A stretch of 64,000 nt of DNA from Aegilops tauschii subsp. strangulata (lineage: Eukaryota > Streptophyta > Magnoliopsida > Poales > Poaceae), in contig NC_053036.3 of NCBI RefSeq assembly GCF_002575655.3, positions 159,998,627 to 160,062,626 on the forward strand, given 5' to 3'. Shown here in pieces: positions 1 through 12,009 of the stretch. A program made the position numbers and the translations under genes. The notes below the pieces were generated by a model. The model did not search any database, was not told where the DNA came from, and saw nothing but the letters and a program-made list of their open reading frames with translations. Positions within the stretch are counted from its first letter, which is position 1. Each line of letters begins with the position of its first letter.

Positions 1-1
1 A

Positions 2-3000
2 TATACTAGGTGGGTTCATCATGGTGAAGCTATGAACGTCAATGTTATTGACTACGTGGAAGCAGCAGATCACCATCTTGATCTGCCTGATGCTCATGTG
101 GAAGAGGAGGAGGAGGTGGTGGCGGAGCCAGTGAGTTTGACCAACATTGAAACAATGCTACGAAATGCTCATGCATTCCGTGAACCTTCAGATGCAGAAG
201 AAAAACGGTGGGCCCACATGTTGGAACAATGCAACGTGGCTGTCACCCCAGGAAATAAGTTGTCAGTATTCTCAGCTATGGTCACCTTTCTTCAGGTTAA
301 GACATCTGAGCGGATGACCAACAAATCATTCGATGCGATGTTGGCTGCTTTCCGCAAAGCTTTCCCAGATGCGTATGAGCTGCCACACACCTACAGTAAA
401 ATGAAGAATTTCCTTCGTGCAGTTGGAATTGGATATGATATGATCCATGTTTGTAAGAATAATTGTGTTCTATTCCGGAAGGATTATGCCAACTTAAGTG
501 AATGCCCGAAATGCAAATCATCAAGATGGAAAGATGGCGATGCTGTGAAGAGGATTCCTCATAATGTTCTGAGACATTTTCCAATTACACCAAGATTGCA
601 GAGGTTGTTTCATGATGCTGAAACAAGAGAGGATGTACTGTGGCATTCTAGGAACCAGGATTTCAGAGATCAGAATGTAATGAGCCATCCATCTCATGGT
701 AGTGAGTGGAAAAGCTTCAATCAGAAGCACGAAACGTTTGCTGCTGGCCTGAGAAACATTACACTTGACTTAGCTTCAGATGGATTTAACCCATTTGGCC
801 ACCAGAGCGCCACATATAGCATGTGGCCAGTGCTTGTTATCCCTTACAACATGCCTCCAAATGTCTGCACCGAAGAATCAAACTACATGATGGCCTTGCT
901 CATCCCAGGTCCAAAAAGTCCTGGAAAGGATTTTGATTTGTTCATGGAGCCTCTTGTGGAGGAACTTCAACAGCTATGGAGGGGTGTTCTCACTCGAGAC
1001 CTATATAGCAGCCCACCAGCTGATTTCTTTCTGCGTGCTGTTATAATTTGGTGCATCCATGATTATCCGGCTTTGGGCACTATGTCAGGGCGAACGACAC
1101 ATGGTTACAATGCATGTGTTCGCTATGACAGAAATCCGCTGTCATACGCAATACTTAGCAAGATCTGTTACATTGGACACCGCCGTTTCCTTGCCAAGGA
1201 CAAGCCACATCCTAGAAAATACCGAAGACATGTGTTCAATGCAAAGCATGAAAACCGTGATGCGCCAAAGAGGCTCACCGCCGATGAGTTGCAAGTGGAA
1301 CTAGAGAAGGTCAGGCATATTACACCAGGAAACCATCCTGATAATGGTAGCGGGAAAAGGAAGCGTGGCAGGGCAGAAGAGAGATTATTGTTTACCCGCA
1401 GGTCCACTTTGTGGGACTTGGAGTATTGGAAAGATTTGGATCTACGACATAATCTTGATGTGATGCACATCGAGAAAAATATATGTGACATCATTATCGT
1501 CACACTTCTTAATATTGAAGGCAAGACGAAAGATACCTTAAAATCTAGGATTGATTTGACACACCTGGGTATCAGAAAGGATTTGCAGGTGCAAGATGAA
1601 GGTAAACCACGGGATATGGCACCAGTTGTGTACGTCTTGGACAAGGTAAAAAGAAAAGAATTCTGCAAGGTCCTGTCACGTGTGAGATTCCCACATGGAT
1701 TTGCTTCCAACCTTGAAAGGAGAGTCAGTGCAGATGGTGACAAGGTACAAGGGTTGAAAACTCATGACTGCCACGTCCTACTTCAAAGGGTTTTACCTGT
1801 TATCCTTAGAGGATTGCGCCGCCCTGACTTATACAGAGTAGTTGCAGAGTTGGGACAATTCTTCAGGGAACTCTGGAGTAGAAATATCAGGATAGATGCT
1901 TTGGAGCGTCTTAGAGACAAGATACCAACTATCCTATGCGACCTTGAGAAGATATATCCTCCAGCCTTCTTTGATGTGATGGTGCATTTGGTTGTTCATC
2001 TACCTGATGAGGCACTACTTAGAGGTCCAGTATAGTATGGCTGGATGTACCCTATTGAAAGGCGGCTAGGCACTTTCAAGGGCTATGTTAGGAACAGAGC
2101 TAGACCCGAGGGTTCCATTGCAGAGGCCTACATTGCTATAGAAGCGTTGACATTCTGCTCAAAATACATTGAAACAGCTGATCAGCTTAGCAAAGACGTG
2201 GATGAAGACAATCCCGGGCTCAATGTTTTCAATTATTCTGTTCGAGTTACAGGGAAGAGTCGACAAGAGGACAAACCTAAAGATTTGGACAAAATGGTTT
2301 GGTATGTGTTGAATAACTATCCTGAGATACTACCTTATATCAAGTAAGTGCTAAGTACTGCAGCTTATACATCGTAATCTACTAAACTTGCAGCACATTC
2401 TTATATATTTAGATGTTTGACGTGATCACTATGTTGTGCAGCATCTACAAAAAGGAGTTACTGCCGCAAAATCCAAGAAACATTGACAAACTGGTTATGG
2501 CAGGATTTGCGAAATGGTTCAAGAGCCATGTAAGCTTTTGAATTGCACTGTCAGTTTTTTTAATATATTGAGTACATAAGATGATCAGCTTGTCTATTTT
2601 CTAACCATAGGTTAAGAAGATGCGGGAGGATGGGCAGGCAGTTGATGACGCCCTTTACTCACTAGCAATGGGTCCTGATACTCGGGTAAGACATTATGAA
2701 TCTTGCGTTGTTGGAGATGTGCGCTACAACACCCTTGCACGAGACGAAGGCAGGAAGACACAAAACAGTGCCATCATGAGCACGGATACGTATGACAAAG
2801 AGACAACTGAAATGTATGCTAACATAACAGACATTGTTCAGTTGTAGTATATCTCCAGTTTCGAGGATCATCGGTGTGTGGTTCTATTGTGCTGTCGTTG
2901 GTATAACCTGATTTCCAGGATCGCAAAATCCAGAGCTGATGATTATTTCAAATCCATCAATGTCAAGGCGGCGTACCAGACCAACGAGCCTTTTATTTTG

Positions 3001-3315
3001 GAAAATCAAGCAACACAGATATTTTTCTTGGAAGACACATTTGCACGTAGCGATGACTGGAGAGTAGTGCAAAGGTTTGAGCAGAGGAATTCGTTTAATG
3101 AAGTTGCACAACAAGATGATGCTTACACTACTCCTGATGTACAAGATAACACAGATGTTCCTAATATCTTTGAGAACCATCACGTCAATGACGCCGGCGG
3201 AAAGATTGCCTGTCGTGCTGTGGACATACAAGAGTTGATCAAGAAGAAGCCAATGTTCGAGGATGTTGAGGACGAAGAAGAAGATGACACCATGGGGAAT
3301 TATGATTCAGACTGA
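2..3315 (+). pseudogene. TNP2-like CACTA transposase with in-frame stops
   Basis: TNP2 cuts and joins CACTA elements at their termini in the nucleus. The reading frame is already open at base 2, upstream of the first ATG at 32, so the 5' end lies outside. Exons read as 2-2343, 2442-2529 and 2611-3315, with GTAAGT/AG and GTAAGC/AG introns that keep the frame. Recognisable blocks are the Transposase_21 core (for example HNLDVMHIEKN near 1450-1480), the DUF4218 region around WMYPIERRLG (2042-2080), and a DUF4216 block with an acidic tail (2850-3315). A TAG at 2033-2035 interrupts the conserved GPV-Q-Y stretch just before WMYP. A second TAG lies at 2845-2847, and reading continues in the same frame after both. 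The product would be truncated unless the stops are read through. Confidence 0.9.
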
Positions 3316-3822
3316 TACACATGGCGAAGATGTTGACGCTGCTGCTGCGGATGATGATTACATTGCTTTTGTCATATTTGCCTGTCAGAAGACTTTTTTT
3401 ATCTACTATGTGAAATTGTGTTTGCTATGACAACTGAAACCTGATGAACATGTTGTTTAGTATTTTCCTGTGAGAACATCACTTGTTATGTATGCTGATT
3501 TGTGTTTGGTGATTGTATGACGACTAAAACATGATGACATTCTTGTTTAGTTGTACTCATATTTGGGTGTGAAACTTGAATTTGATGACATAGTTTGCTG
3601 TTGGACTGCAATTTGCTCGACGTCTTCGAATGAGAACAAAGCTGACCCGACAGGTCCTCTGCTAATTTATTTATTTATTACCAAAAGGGCCTCTGCTATT
3701 TATTTATTTATGAGCAAAAGGGGATACCCCCTGATTTCCGTTAATAGAAATCATTAGATGTTCACAACACTACGCCCAGCCTGCTACACAGGTTTCATTC
3801 ATTACTAGTTTCAGCAAAGTGC
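3316..3822. other. Spacer between convergent TNP2 and GRF genes
   Basis: This is the AT-rich 3' flank of TNP2. Two diverged copies of a segment with the shape ATGAC-ACT-AAAC-TGATGA-CAT-TTGTTTAGT lie around 3425-3465 and 3515-3555. No convincing reading frame is present. Confidence 0.5.
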
Positions 3823-4502
3823 TCATGTCATAGCCACTGAATACATCACGAGTGCTACATACACTGCAAATAAAGAGACAATCATCCTACAGAGCACATC
3901 GATTTTGCCCATTATCTTCACAAGCTCTTTCATCTCCTCATTGTTGTCAAGGTCGTTCAACAGCTGTTGCTTGGCCATGATCAGAGGAACTGCATATTTA
4001 ACCTTCTGCTCTGCATCTTCCTCTTCTGTCGTTCCTTCAGTTACTTGTCCAACACCCCAACCTACTGGTATTGGGATTCCTCGGCTAACCAAATAATCAG
4101 CGTAGTTGCACTCCCCCACATCAGCAACTTCCCAGAAATACAAATCACATGAATCTTCCCTTTTCTGCACGAATCAAATTGGAAGATCATCAACCAAACT
4201 ATTAAAAAATCAGCAACTGAAAGCAGCAGAACAACACTTAAACATATTATTACCCCATGATTCGGGCATTTGTAGAAGACTCGGCCAGGGTTGAGGATTG
4301 TGGTTGAGACGCGACGGATGACTCTGCGTGATTTGCAATAGTGGCACCACACCAACGGCAGCGGGTTGCGATGAGCAACCGGCTGCGGTGCGCGTGCCGG
4401 CGGGGGTGTGATGAGATCCACAGGCGATGGTACGGGTGGCGACTTGGCGCATATTTGGTTGTTGCCTGCTGAAGAGCAGGTGGACGAGCAGCCTGCGGAC
4501 AT
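3823..4502 (-). CDS. GRF-type zinc-finger protein with C-terminal membrane helix
   Basis: Two exons on the minus strand, 4502-4254 and 4164-3823, join in phase through a GTAATA/CAG intron and give 196 aa without a stop. GRF fingers are small zinc-binding modules that contact single-stranded nucleic acid in other proteins; the role here is unknown. The finger spans residues 53-94: CxxC at 53-56, NPGR at 71-74, FYKC at 76-79, C89 and W94. The intron falls inside it. Residues 1-50 are Ser/Pro-rich, residues about 135-170 look helical and charged, and residues about 172-196 are a hydrophobic helix. I chose the ATG at 4502 (ACCATGT context) over the upstream in-frame ATG at 4583. A TATATATGG box at about 4601-4609 would place the transcription start downstream of 4583. 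The gene is convergent with TNP2. Such genes recur in Triticeae transposons (from memory), so it may be element cargo. Confidence 0.7.
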
Positions 4503-4729
4503 GGTTGCTGCGGCCAGAGCTTCTGATGCTAGGCAGAGTAAGTAGAGAAGAGGAGAAGCGAACGTTGGATATGTCAGTTTCATTACTTGTAGAGTAGCAT
4601 AGCACCATATATAGTCATAGTCTAGGTTTGGATTCGAACCAGCTACAGGAGCACGTCTCTCTTTTTTCTAAAACTCAGCAACGTCTCTTTACTGGTACAC
4701 TAGCTTGTTCTGTACGCCTTCTCAAGTCT

Positions 4730-7390
4730 TTGATTCCTCCACCTGACATCTGGGACCCACCGGAAGGGTCTCTGTATTTCACAAAAAAACGTGCCCCGCG
4801 CTGACAGGTCGGACCCACCAGCTATCTTCGCACGCAAGGAAGTGCCTCCTTATTATGCACAAAAAAATGAATACTCCCCCTGCCAGCTGGAACCCAGCAT
4901 CGTGGGAGGCTGACTTGTGGGCCTACCAAGTTGACGGGGACGGAGGGCTTTGTCAACTTAGTCAATATGAATGATTCTAGCTCCAGTTACCGTACGATGT
5001 TCATCCAACGACAGTAGTGCTTCTTCAACCTCTGGTCTTCTTGCTCCAGCCGCCCAAACCAGCGCCGATCGTGCCGCGTGCTCCTGACTCCTGTGGCCGG
5101 CTGTGATGCCGCGGAGGCCTCACCGCCCCCTACTACTCCCACCGCTCGCCAGGCCATCCCTCTACTCACCCACACCCCCTGTTATTCTGCGGCGACGGCA
5201 ACCTCACACCGCAGCTGAACCAGTGAACCCTCGCACTCCTCTCCGCCTGGGCATCCACTGTCGCGTCTTCCCCGGCTCTGTGTCGTCCCCTTCCTAGGCC
5301 TCGTCGTCGTCCACCGCCTTGGTGCTCTCGGCGCGGCATGGTCAATGTGGTCAATGACCGACTTCTATCAGAAGAGTACTGTACATGGAGAGGCTGACAG
5401 CTGGGTCCACGGCCGCAGCTGGGTCCACGGCCACAGCCCAGTCTTTTTGTGATTTGCCAAGTAAGTCGCTTTGTCAGGCCTGTTGGGCTGCAAATCTTTC
5501 AAGACGAGGAGAGCTTCATTCGGCTGGCCGAGAAAATGGCCTATCAGTAATGAGAAATTGGCTGTACATTTTTAAAACACATCAAACCGGCAATTAGTTT
5601 CAAATTTCTTTTTTTCATTTCGAGATTTTAAATTGCATTAATTTTTATGCGTGGAGAATTTGTTGGATTTTATATTGATATACATTTATTTTTTAAATCA
5701 GTTTGAATGTGACTCGAAATTTCGGGATTAAAAACAGTTCGGACCGCACCGAAATATGCAAAATTTCGTATAATTTTTAACCGTGGCCACAATATGGGCT
5801 GTAATGCTAACAAAAAGAATGTGGGCTCAAAAAAACCTTAAGAATTAGCAAATGGGCTATAAATTATTAGAAATAATGGCAGATGGGTTGTATGCTGTTT
5901 TCCACAGATTTGAGGCTTTCCTAAAAAAAGGTTGGCGCACAAGCAGTGACTGTTGGATGTCCATCCAACGGCCGTCGTGCTTCTTCAATCTCTGCTCTTC
6001 CTGCTCCAGCAGCTCAAACAAGCGCCGGCGGGATTGCCTGCTCCCTCCTCCCGGCGGCTGGCTATGCTGCCGCGCAGGCCTCACCGCACCACCGTACTCC
6101 CATCGCTGGCCTAGCCATCCCTCTACTCACTTACACCTGCTATTATTCTCCGGCGACGGCAGATGAACCAGTAAACCCTCGTACAGTCGTACCCCCCTCC
6201 GCGTGGGAAACAACTGCCGAGTCTTCCCTGCCTCCGTGTTGTTCCCTTCCATGGCCTCGCCGTCATCCACCGCCCTGGTGCTCTCGGCGCGGCGTGGTCA
6301 ACGTGGTCAAGAAACGACTTCCATCAGAAGAGTACTGTACGTGGAGAGGCTGACAGCTGGGTCCACGACAGCCGCAAGGAAGTGCCTCCTTATTACGTGG
6401 AAAATAATTATTCCTCCACCTGACAGCAGGGACCCACCGGACGGGCCACCATATTTGGTGAAAAAAAACGTTTCCCCCCTGACTGCTGGGACCCATCGGA
6501 CGGATCAACGTATTTCACGAAAAAAACGTTCCCCCCGCTGTCAGCTCGGACCCACCGGAGGTGCCTCCTTATTACGCACAAAAAAATGAACACTCCCCCT
6601 GCTAGTTGGGACCCACCTTGGTGGGAGGCTGACTTGTGGGCCTACTAAGTTGACGGGGACGGAGTGCTTTGTCAACTTAGTCAATATGAACGATTCTAGC
6701 TCCAGTGACCGTACGATGTCCATCCAACGGCCGTAGTGCTTCTTCAACCTCTGGTCTTGTTGCTCCAGCTGCCCAAAGCAGCACCGGTCATGACGCATGC
6801 TCCTACCTCCCGTGGCCGGCTGTGCTGCCGCGGAGGCCTCACCGCCCCCTACTATTCCCACTGCTGGCCAGGCCATCCCTCTACTCACCCACACCCCCTG
6901 TTATTCTACGGCGACGGCGGCCTCACACCGCAGCAAACCAGTGAACCCTCGTACTCCTCTACGCGTGGGCATCCACTGCCGCGTCTTCCCCGGCTCCACG
7001 TCGTCCCCTTCCTAGGCCTCGCCGTCGTCCACCGCCCTGGTGCTCTCGGCGCGGCGTGGTCAACATGGTCAAGGAACGGCTTCCATCGGATGTGGACTGT
7101 ACGTGGAGAGGCTGACAGCTGGGTCCACGGCCGCAGCAAGGAAGTGCCTCCTTATTACGCGCAAATAATTATTCCTCCACCTGACAGCGGGGACCCACCA
7201 GGCAGGCCACCGTATTTCGTGAAAAAAACATTTCCCCCTGACTGCTGGGACCCACCAGCTACATCTTCGCACGCAAGGAAGTGCGTCCGGACAAATAACG
7301 ATTCGCCCCCGTGACTGCTGGGACCCACCAGCTACATCTTCGCAGGCAAGGAAGTGCCTGACAGTCGGGACCCACCTGGTCGAAGCGTAC
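4730..7390. repeat. Three imperfect 0.6-0.9 kb repeats inside the CACTA element
   Basis: A block beginning near GATGTCCATCCAACGGCC and running through a CTCCAGC/GCCGGCTG/CTACTCAC stretch to GACAGCTGGGTCCACGG occurs at about 4990-5440, 5955-6370 and 6712-7135. Shorter modules are interspersed: GTGCCTCCTTATTA (about 4842, 6382, 6563, 7144) and many copies of GGGACCCACC. Short ORFs in all frames follow the repeat and differ between copies, so I treat none as a gene. An AT-rich patch at 5590-5870 separates copies one and two. Confidence 0.75.
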
Positions 7391-7726
7391 GTAGCATTGT
7401 CATTCTGGTCGCGAACGTGTACGTACATACTGGTCGATGTAGAGGCGCGCACGTGTCGTAGTAGAGGCGCGCACATAGCATGTACACGTACATACAGCGG
7501 CCAGTGTGCAAGAAAGAAAATACGGCCACGTACGTACATACGGGCAGGGTCTCGAACGCCTACTCGCGCATACGTACGGCCAGGGCTCGTGTACATGGCT
7601 GGGTCGGAACGGAGAAACAGCGTCGTCGTCGTGTTCATGGGGAGCCAACCGGCTGGGTCGGAACGGAATGCGTCGTCGTGTTCATCGGGAGGGCTTGGAC
7701 GGAACAGCCGATGGAAACGAGGCCTG
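7391..7726. other. ACGTAC-rich spacer in the CACTA repeat zone
   Basis: GC-rich sequence with many CGTACGTA, CGCGCAC and GTACAC words. It contains no gene and no longer-period repeat that I can see. Confidence 0.4.
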
Positions 7727-8055
7727 GCGTACCGCAGAACGGAGGAAACGGCCTTGTGTTCGACTGACCACGTTCGAAACGGGATCGTGTTCATCGGGAG
7801 GAGTCTGGCGTACCGCAAAACGGAGGAAACGGACCCCTACGGTCGAAACGGGGGTCCTGTTGATCGGGAGGGGTGTGGCGTACCGCAAAACGGAGGAAAC
7901 GGACTTGTGTTGGAGTGCTACGGTCGAAACGGGGGTCCTGTTGATCGGGAGGGGTGTGGCGTACCGCAAAACGGAGGAAACGGACTTGTGTTGGAGTGCT
8001 ACGGTCGAAACGGGGGTCCTATTCATCGGGTGGGGTGTGGCGTACCGCAAAACGG
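7727..8055. repeat. 81-bp tandem array (about four units)
   Basis: Units begin GGCGTACCGCAAAACGGAGG and end GGGAGGGGTGT. The complete units at about 7877-7957 and 7958-8038 are nearly identical; earlier units are shorter or diverged, and the last is cut after about 20 bases. Because 81 is a multiple of three, reading frames stay open across the array and produce a long spurious ORF (7397-8638). Confidence 0.85.
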
Positions 8056-8540
8056 GATTCCACGGGATATTGTTCATCTCCACTGTCGACCCCCTCCAGC
8101 CTCCACGAGCTACTGTTCATCCACCGTCGACCTCCTCCAGCCTCCACCTGCGACTGTTCATCCACGGGCTCCTGTTCATCCAGCCTCCACCGCGCGCTAC
8201 TCCACCGGCTACTGTTCAACCAGCCCTCTCCACTGGCTCCTGTTCAACCACCCCTCCACGGGCTACTGTTCATCCTGCCCTCCACCGTCTACTGTTCATC
8301 CTGCCCCTCCACGGAGTGGTCCTGTTCATCCTGCCCTCCACGGGGTCCTGTTCATCCAGCCCCAACCGGCTCGAACGATCGAGGTCCTGTTCATCCACCC
8401 CCACCGGGAACTGTTCATCCAAACCCCCCAGCAACGCTCACTGTTCATCCAGAGGCAACGCCACGGGGTCCTATTCATCCACCCCCACCGGGAACTGTTC
8501 ATCCAAACCCCCAGCAACGCTCACTGTTCATCTAGAGGCA
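8056..8540. repeat. Dense array of CTGTTCATCC words
   Basis: About sixteen copies of C-T-G/A-T-T-C-A-T/A-C-C lie at irregular 18-40 bp spacing, separated by CCACCGG/CCTCCA-type filler. The array lies 500-1000 bp inside the right terminus. En/Spm-type elements carry multiple short binding sites for their accessory protein in subterminal DNA (established for maize Spm). That this word plays that role here is inference. Confidence 0.7.
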
Positions 8541-9045
8541 GCATCGATCGGCTTCAGTTAGCAGCAGTAGTGAAGAAATCGCTCGATCAGGTTCAGTTAA
8601 CAGCCATCGATCGATCGCTCAGGTTCAGTAACGCATAGCCTGCAGTGCAATCGCTCGGGTTCAGTTAGAGCCCAACGCCTCGCTCGGGTTCAGTTAGAGC
8701 CCAACGCCTCGCACACACGCGCGTACGTACGAGAGAAACGCGCATCGCTCGGCCCCCGACCACCCACCGTAACCGGGGACTCCCCGATATTTTCCGCGCC
8801 CTCGCTTCTACCACGGTTTTTTCCGTCATGGACGGCCCAAAGAAAGTCATGCAGCTGCATCTCCGGCCCACCCAGGACGAAAACCCAATTTTCTGTCATG
8901 ATTTTTTGTCATAGAAGTAGGACCCCACCACATCTATGATGATACCGGGTTTTGTCACAATTATCGTCATAGAAGTGTCATAAGTATGACAGAAAAGATT
9001 TTCGTTCAGCCCAAAATGTCACGGATGTGTCTTTTTTTTGTAGTG
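8541..9045. repeat. CACTA right subterminal region and terminus
   Basis: Degenerate CGCTC(G)GGTTCAGTTA words occur at about 8580-8710, including two near-perfect copies of about 31 bp at 8653-8711. The final 170 bases carry repeated TGTCAT and GTCATAGAAGT words and end TTTTTGTAGTG at 9045. Confidence 0.75.
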
Positions 9046-9146
9046 CATAGACCACTACCAGTTCTCTTGTTCTTGATCTTATGCACACATTCATAAGCTA
9101 TCAAAATATTATCAGTTATCATCCTCCCTGGCACAAAGGCGCTTTG
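9046..9146 (-). pseudogene. LINE reverse transcriptase, fragment beside the CACTA insertion
   Basis: The minus strand encodes SPTQSAFVPGR-type residues followed by ITDN-ILIAYE, the conserved LINE RT block that follows the fingers. It joins to the fragment at 10885 once the solo LTR is removed (SPTQS is shared across the CTTTG duplication). The CACTA element cuts it at 9045. Confidence 0.85.
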
Positions 9147-10884
9147 TGTTGGGGAACGTAGTAATTTCAAAATTTTCCTACGCACACACAGGATCATGGT
9201 GATGCATAGCAACGAGAGGGGAGAGTGTTGTCCACGTACCCTCGTAGACTGTAAGCGGAAGCGTTAGCACAACGCGGTTGATGTAGTCGTACGTCTTCAC
9301 GATCCGACCGATCCAAGTACCGAACGTACGGCACCTCCGAGTTCAGCACACGTTCAGCTCGATGACGTCCAGCGAACTCCGATCCAGCAGAGCTTCACGG
9401 GAGAGTTTCGTCAGCACGACGGCGTGATGACGGTGATGATGTTGCTACCGACGCAGGGCTTCGCCTAAGCACCGCTACGATATGACCGAGGTGGAATATG
9501 GTGGAGGGGGGCACCGCACACGGCTGGAATAGATCAACAGATCAACTTGTGTGTTCTAGGGTGCCCCCTGCCCCCGTATATAAAGGAGCAAGGGGGGAGG
9601 CGGCCGGCCAGGAGGAGGGCGCTCCAAGGGAGGAGTCCTACTCCCACCGGGAGTAGGACTCCTCCTTTTCCTTGTTGGAGTAGGAGAGGGAAGGAAGGGA
9701 GAGAGGAGGAGAAGGAAAAAGGGGGGCGCCGCCCCCCTCCTTGTCCAATTTGGACTAGAGGGGGAGGGGGCGCGCGGCTGCCCTGGCCGCCCCTCCTCTT
9801 CTCCCACTAAGGCCCATAAGGCCCAATTAACTCCGTGGGGGGTACCGGTAACCCCCCGGTACTCCGGTTTTCTCCGAAACCACTCGGAACACTTCCGGTG
9901 TCCGAATATAGTCGTCCAATATATCAATCTTTATGTCTCGACCATTTCGAGACTCGTCGTCATGTCCGTGATCATATCCGGGACTCCGAACTACCTTCGG
10001 TACATCAAAACACAAAAACTCATAATGCCGATCGTCACCAAACTTTAAGCGTGCGGACCCTACGGGTTCGAGAACTATGTAGACATGACCAAGACACGTC
10101 GCCGGTCAATAACCAATAGAGGAACCTGGATGCTCATATTGGATCCTACATATTCTACGAAGATCTTTATCGGTCAAACCGCATAACAGCATACGTTGTT
10201 CCCTTTGTCATCGGTATGTTACTTGCCCGAGATTCGATCGTCGGTATCTCAATACCTAGTTCAATCTCGTTACCGGCAAGTCTCTTTACTCGTTCCATAA
10301 TGCATCATCCCGCAACTAACTCAGTAGTCACATTGCTTGCAAGGCTTATAGTGATGTGCATTACCAAGAGGGCCCAGAGATACCTTTCTGACAATCGGAG
10401 TGACAAATCCTAATCTCGAAATACGCCAACTCAACAAGTACCTTCGGAGACACCTGTAGAGCACCTTTATAATCACCCAGTTACGTTGTGACGTTTGGTA
10501 GCACAAAAAGTGTTCCTCCGGTAAACGGGAGTTGCATAATCTCATAGTCATAGGAACATGTATAAGTCATGAAGAAAGCAATAGCAACATACTAAACGAT
10601 CAAGTGCTAAGCTAACGGAATGGGTCAAGTCAATCACATCATTCTCCTAATGATGTGATCTCGTTAATCAAATGACAACTCATGTCCATGGCTAGGAAAC
10701 TTAACCATCTTCGATTAACGAGCTAGTCAAGTAGAGGCATACTAGTGACACTATGTTTGTCTATGTATTCACACATGTATTATGTTTCCGGTTAATACAA
10801 TTCTAGCATGAATAATAAACATTTATCATGATATGAGGAAATAAATAATAACTTTATTATTGCCTCTAGGGCATATTTCCTTCA
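9147..10884 (-). mobile_element. Solo LTR of an Angela/BARE-type Copia retrotransposon
   Basis: This is a 1738-bp LTR that starts TGAAGGAAATATGCCC and ends CCCCAACA on the minus strand. It is flanked on both sides by CTTTG (9142-9146 and 10885-10889). Shared words with the other Copia LTR here (ATATGCCCTAGAGGCAATAATAA at both starts) place it in the same lineage. A TATATACGGGG promoter-like box lies near 9580. No internal region is present, so it arose by LTR-LTR recombination. The segment from 10402 to 10884 is repeated at 19326-19808. Confidence 0.95.
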
Positions 10885-12009
10885 CTTTGTGTTGGCGAGA
10901 TAATCTCTGGTAGAATGTTCTTCAGCCGCAAGGACAACATTTTAGAGATGATTTTATACAGAACATTACATAGACTTATAGGGCGAAATTGAGTTACCAG
11001 CTCTGGAGACTCATCTTTCGGGATCATCACGATTACCGTTCTGTTCCACTCCTCGGGTATCTTTCTAGAGTTGATAGCCTGCAACACTTCGCTCATTATA
11101 TCATTCCCAATTATGTGCCAAAATTTCTTGAAAAATATGGCATGAATACCATCTGGACCAGGAGCTTTCAGATCCCCAATGCTAAACACCGCCTTTTTAC
11201 ATCTTCAGCACAGAACGGAGCTACAAGTAAGTCAATCATTTGGATGGTGACCTTTGAATGCACTTTTTGTATTAGGTTCGGGTCAGTGTGTAGCACATCA
11301 TATGTAAAGAGATTAGAAAAGTAACCGTGAATATGGAAGTTTAATTCTGGGATACCTTCCAACCATCTTCCTGAATCATCTTTTAACCTTTTCACATAAT
11401 TTCTCTTCCTCCTAGCAGAAGCAAAAGCTTGGAAGAAGCCTGTATTTCGGTCACCACTCTTAAGCCATGTGGCCCGGGACCGCTGCATGGCTTGTATCTC
11501 TTCTAACTCTAACATATGTTCAATCAGTTCTACCAACTCCTTCTTTTTTGCATCAGCCGCATCACCCATCGGACCTGCCATGACTTGTTTCATATCCCTC
11601 TGAGCTTTACGTAATCTTTTCTTCGGTTTCTTCAGCAATCTTTGGTCCCAATCATGAAACTTAGCATGCATCAAATTTAATTTCTCGGCTATACCAGACA
11701 GACCCGGCATGCACCAGCTTCCGCCCAAGCTTCCGTAACCAGGTTACATAATTCCTCTTCCCGTAACCATCTTGATTCAAATCTTTTCGGACAGGCGCTA
11801 CCCCTACTATTTCCCATACCATCGTAATAGGAAGTGTTTACTAGTAGTGGTCGGTGATCCGAGTGATTGTACTCCAAATTTTCAAGAGCCGCATGAGGGA
11901 ACAAGTCTGCCCATGCCTCATTTACTAGGCCTCTATCTAACCGTTCTAGAATCCTTCCACGGTGCCAAGTAAACCGATCTCCGATGAAACCAAGATCGTG
12001 TAGCTCACA
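10885..12009 (-). pseudogene. LINE ORF2, reverse transcriptase N-terminal half (copy 1)
   Basis: From right to left the minus strand encodes the end of the endonuclease (HSDHRPLL near 11850), a long linker with WLKSGDRNTGFF (about 11450-11480), and the RT start with LKAPGPDGIHAIFFKKFW (about 11095-11175) and FRPISLCNVLYKIISK. Frames shift around 11175 and 11700, so the ORF is broken. The solo LTR cuts it at 10884 and the Copia LTR at 12010. Confidence 0.9.

Larger units (their letters stand above)
1..9045 (+). mobile_element. CACTA (En/Spm) element, left end outside the window
   Basis: The right end is seen directly: a T-run followed by GTAGTG ends at 9045, the inverse of the CACTA terminus, and LINE sequence resumes at 9046. 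The body holds a TNP2-type transposase gene (+), a GRF zinc-finger gene (-), and then about 4.4 kb of repeat arrays leading to the terminus. The last 170 bases repeat a GTCATAGAAGT-like motif, as subterminal CACTA sequence often does. The left terminus and the 3-bp target duplication partner (CAT at 9046-9048 on this side) lie outside the window. I infer that 1-9045 is one element because no other element boundary is visible; a nested insertion in the repeat zone cannot be excluded. Confidence 0.85.

Noticed and set aside
7397..8638. 413-codon open frame (+) and overlapping 351-codon frame
   Set aside because: It runs across the ACGTAC-rich spacer, the 81-bp array and the CTGTTCATCC array. 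Openness follows from the repeat period; two frames are open at once and neither has a domain.
9547..9927. Overlapping frames on both strands in the solo LTR
   Set aside because: They lie within the promoter part of the LTR and are composition-driven.
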